Origin: Siphonodentalium dalli
Taxonomy: Eukaryota > Mollusca > Scaphopoda > Gadilida > Siphonodentaliidae
Reading direction: 5' to 3'
DNA: 64,000 nucleotides
NCBI GenBank assembly: GCA_032622095.1
Contig: CP136065.1
Location: 151,409,577 to 151,473,576, forward strand
How positions within the stretch are numbered: position 1 is the first letter of the stretch; the number at the start of each line of letters is the position of its first letter. Positions 63,299-64,000 of the stretch are shown here, one piece after another. Both the position numbers and the translations under genes were made by a program. Below the pieces are notes generated by a model that was given only the letters and a program-made list of their open reading frames with translations, was not told where the DNA came from and did no database searches.

Positions 63299-64000
63299 GT
63301 GAGTATCTTTATTAATAAAAACAGAGACAGTAGCAAACTCTGTCCTTCAAAGCCCATATTTTATAGATATTGCACAGCTTGTTGTTGACTGTGCCAAAAT
63401 TTGCGATCCCAGAGGTGGGCTCAGGCCTCAGCTTGCAGGTTGAGAATAGGGAGAAGTGACTTCTCCCTCTGGCAGAAATAGGGAGAAGTGAGGGGAAAAT
63501 AGGGAGAAGTGAGAGACTGGAGAATCATTTCATCTGATAATTTATTTAATATACATGTATAGGTTAAACAAACGAATAAAACATCATGGAAAAAAAAAAA
63601 ATCATTTAAATGTAATATAGATTGTTTATATCATGCCACAATTAACGGCCTTGAGTCCTTGACATCGACTACCGAGTGTCTCTAAAATCACTGAATCATT
63701 GGGAATAAAATTACGATTTTCCGGTTATGGATCACGTTTTATTTCGAACAAGGCAATACAACGATTAAAACTTTATTTGCACACTATAAACTGGTGCTCT
63801 CGGATAATTTTGTCGCCAAATATATTCAGTAACATCGGATAATTTAAAGGGAGTACGTATTGCCAGAATTGTTTTGTGGTTGGCGATTATGTTTGAGGCC
63901 CGTTCGATTAGCGTTCTGTTATTGCGTAAAAACACTGAATACCACAAAAACGGAAATGGAACTAAAACAAACAAAACGTTTAAATCGGCAATATAATAAT
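63299..64000. other. Start of intron 9
   Basis: Three AATAGGGAGAAGTGA phrases lie close together at about 63445-63515. Nothing else is recognised up to the edge. Confidence 0.5.

Overview
This is eukaryotic genomic DNA from an invertebrate animal. Two intron-rich genes can be assembled exon by exon, and almost everything else is transposon- and tandem-repeat-derived. The repeat types (many short palindromic elements at TTAA, a DIRS-type retroelement, and dispersed repeats ending in GGAC/GACAGAC-rich tails) fit a marine lophotrochozoan such as a mollusc, but that assignment is inference from style, not proof.

Gene 1 (minus strand, about 6.85-20.68 kb) is the 5' part of the gene for translation initiation factor eIF3 subunit b. 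Six coding exons join in phase: acidic N-terminus (20679-20541), RRM first half (19499-19304), RRM second half (14900-14781), a short linker exon (14009-13952), and two exons entering the beta-propeller (7280-7152, 7011-6854). They encode about 266 residues; the rest lies past the left edge. The start codon sits in a housekeeping-type context (a YY1-like AAGATGGCGGC, an NRF1-like GC box, and a two-codon upstream ORF).

Gene 2 (plus strand, about 30.61 kb to beyond the right edge) was pieced together here. Nine coding exons join in phase to at least 444 residues: a clear signal peptide, an acidic Ser/Asp/Glu-rich linker, then helix-rich repeats of the L..RMGV...L..L type. I do not recognise the family with certainty; a mesothelin/otoancorin-like helical repeat protein is a tentative idea. 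The two genes diverge from an intergenic region of about 10 kb (20.7-30.6 kb).

Repeats by region: 1-1.2 kb, a three-unit higher-order tandem array; 1.9-2.9 kb, a 192-bp array; 4.76-6.37 kb, a probable non-autonomous hAT element; 10.27-13.83 kb, a complete but disabled hAT transposon with perfect 8-bp target duplication, ending 120 bp from an eIF3b exon; 15.1-17.6 kb, nested repeats; 21.0-30.1 kb, many copies of a palindromic TTAA-flanked element, a LINE 3' fragment, 117-bp-type tandem repeats and a local ~960-bp tandem duplication; 39-41.6 kb, several more TTAA-flanked families; 44.5-47.1 kb, a decayed DIRS-like element with RT, RNase H and tyrosine recombinase remnants; 50.06-51.31 kb and 56.36-57.30 kb, two more hAT-type elements with perfect 8-bp duplications; 53.5-55.3 kb, six exact copies of a 15-bp motif; 59.4-60.8 kb, a pogo/Tigger-like remnant. 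No tRNA, rRNA or CRISPR was recognised.
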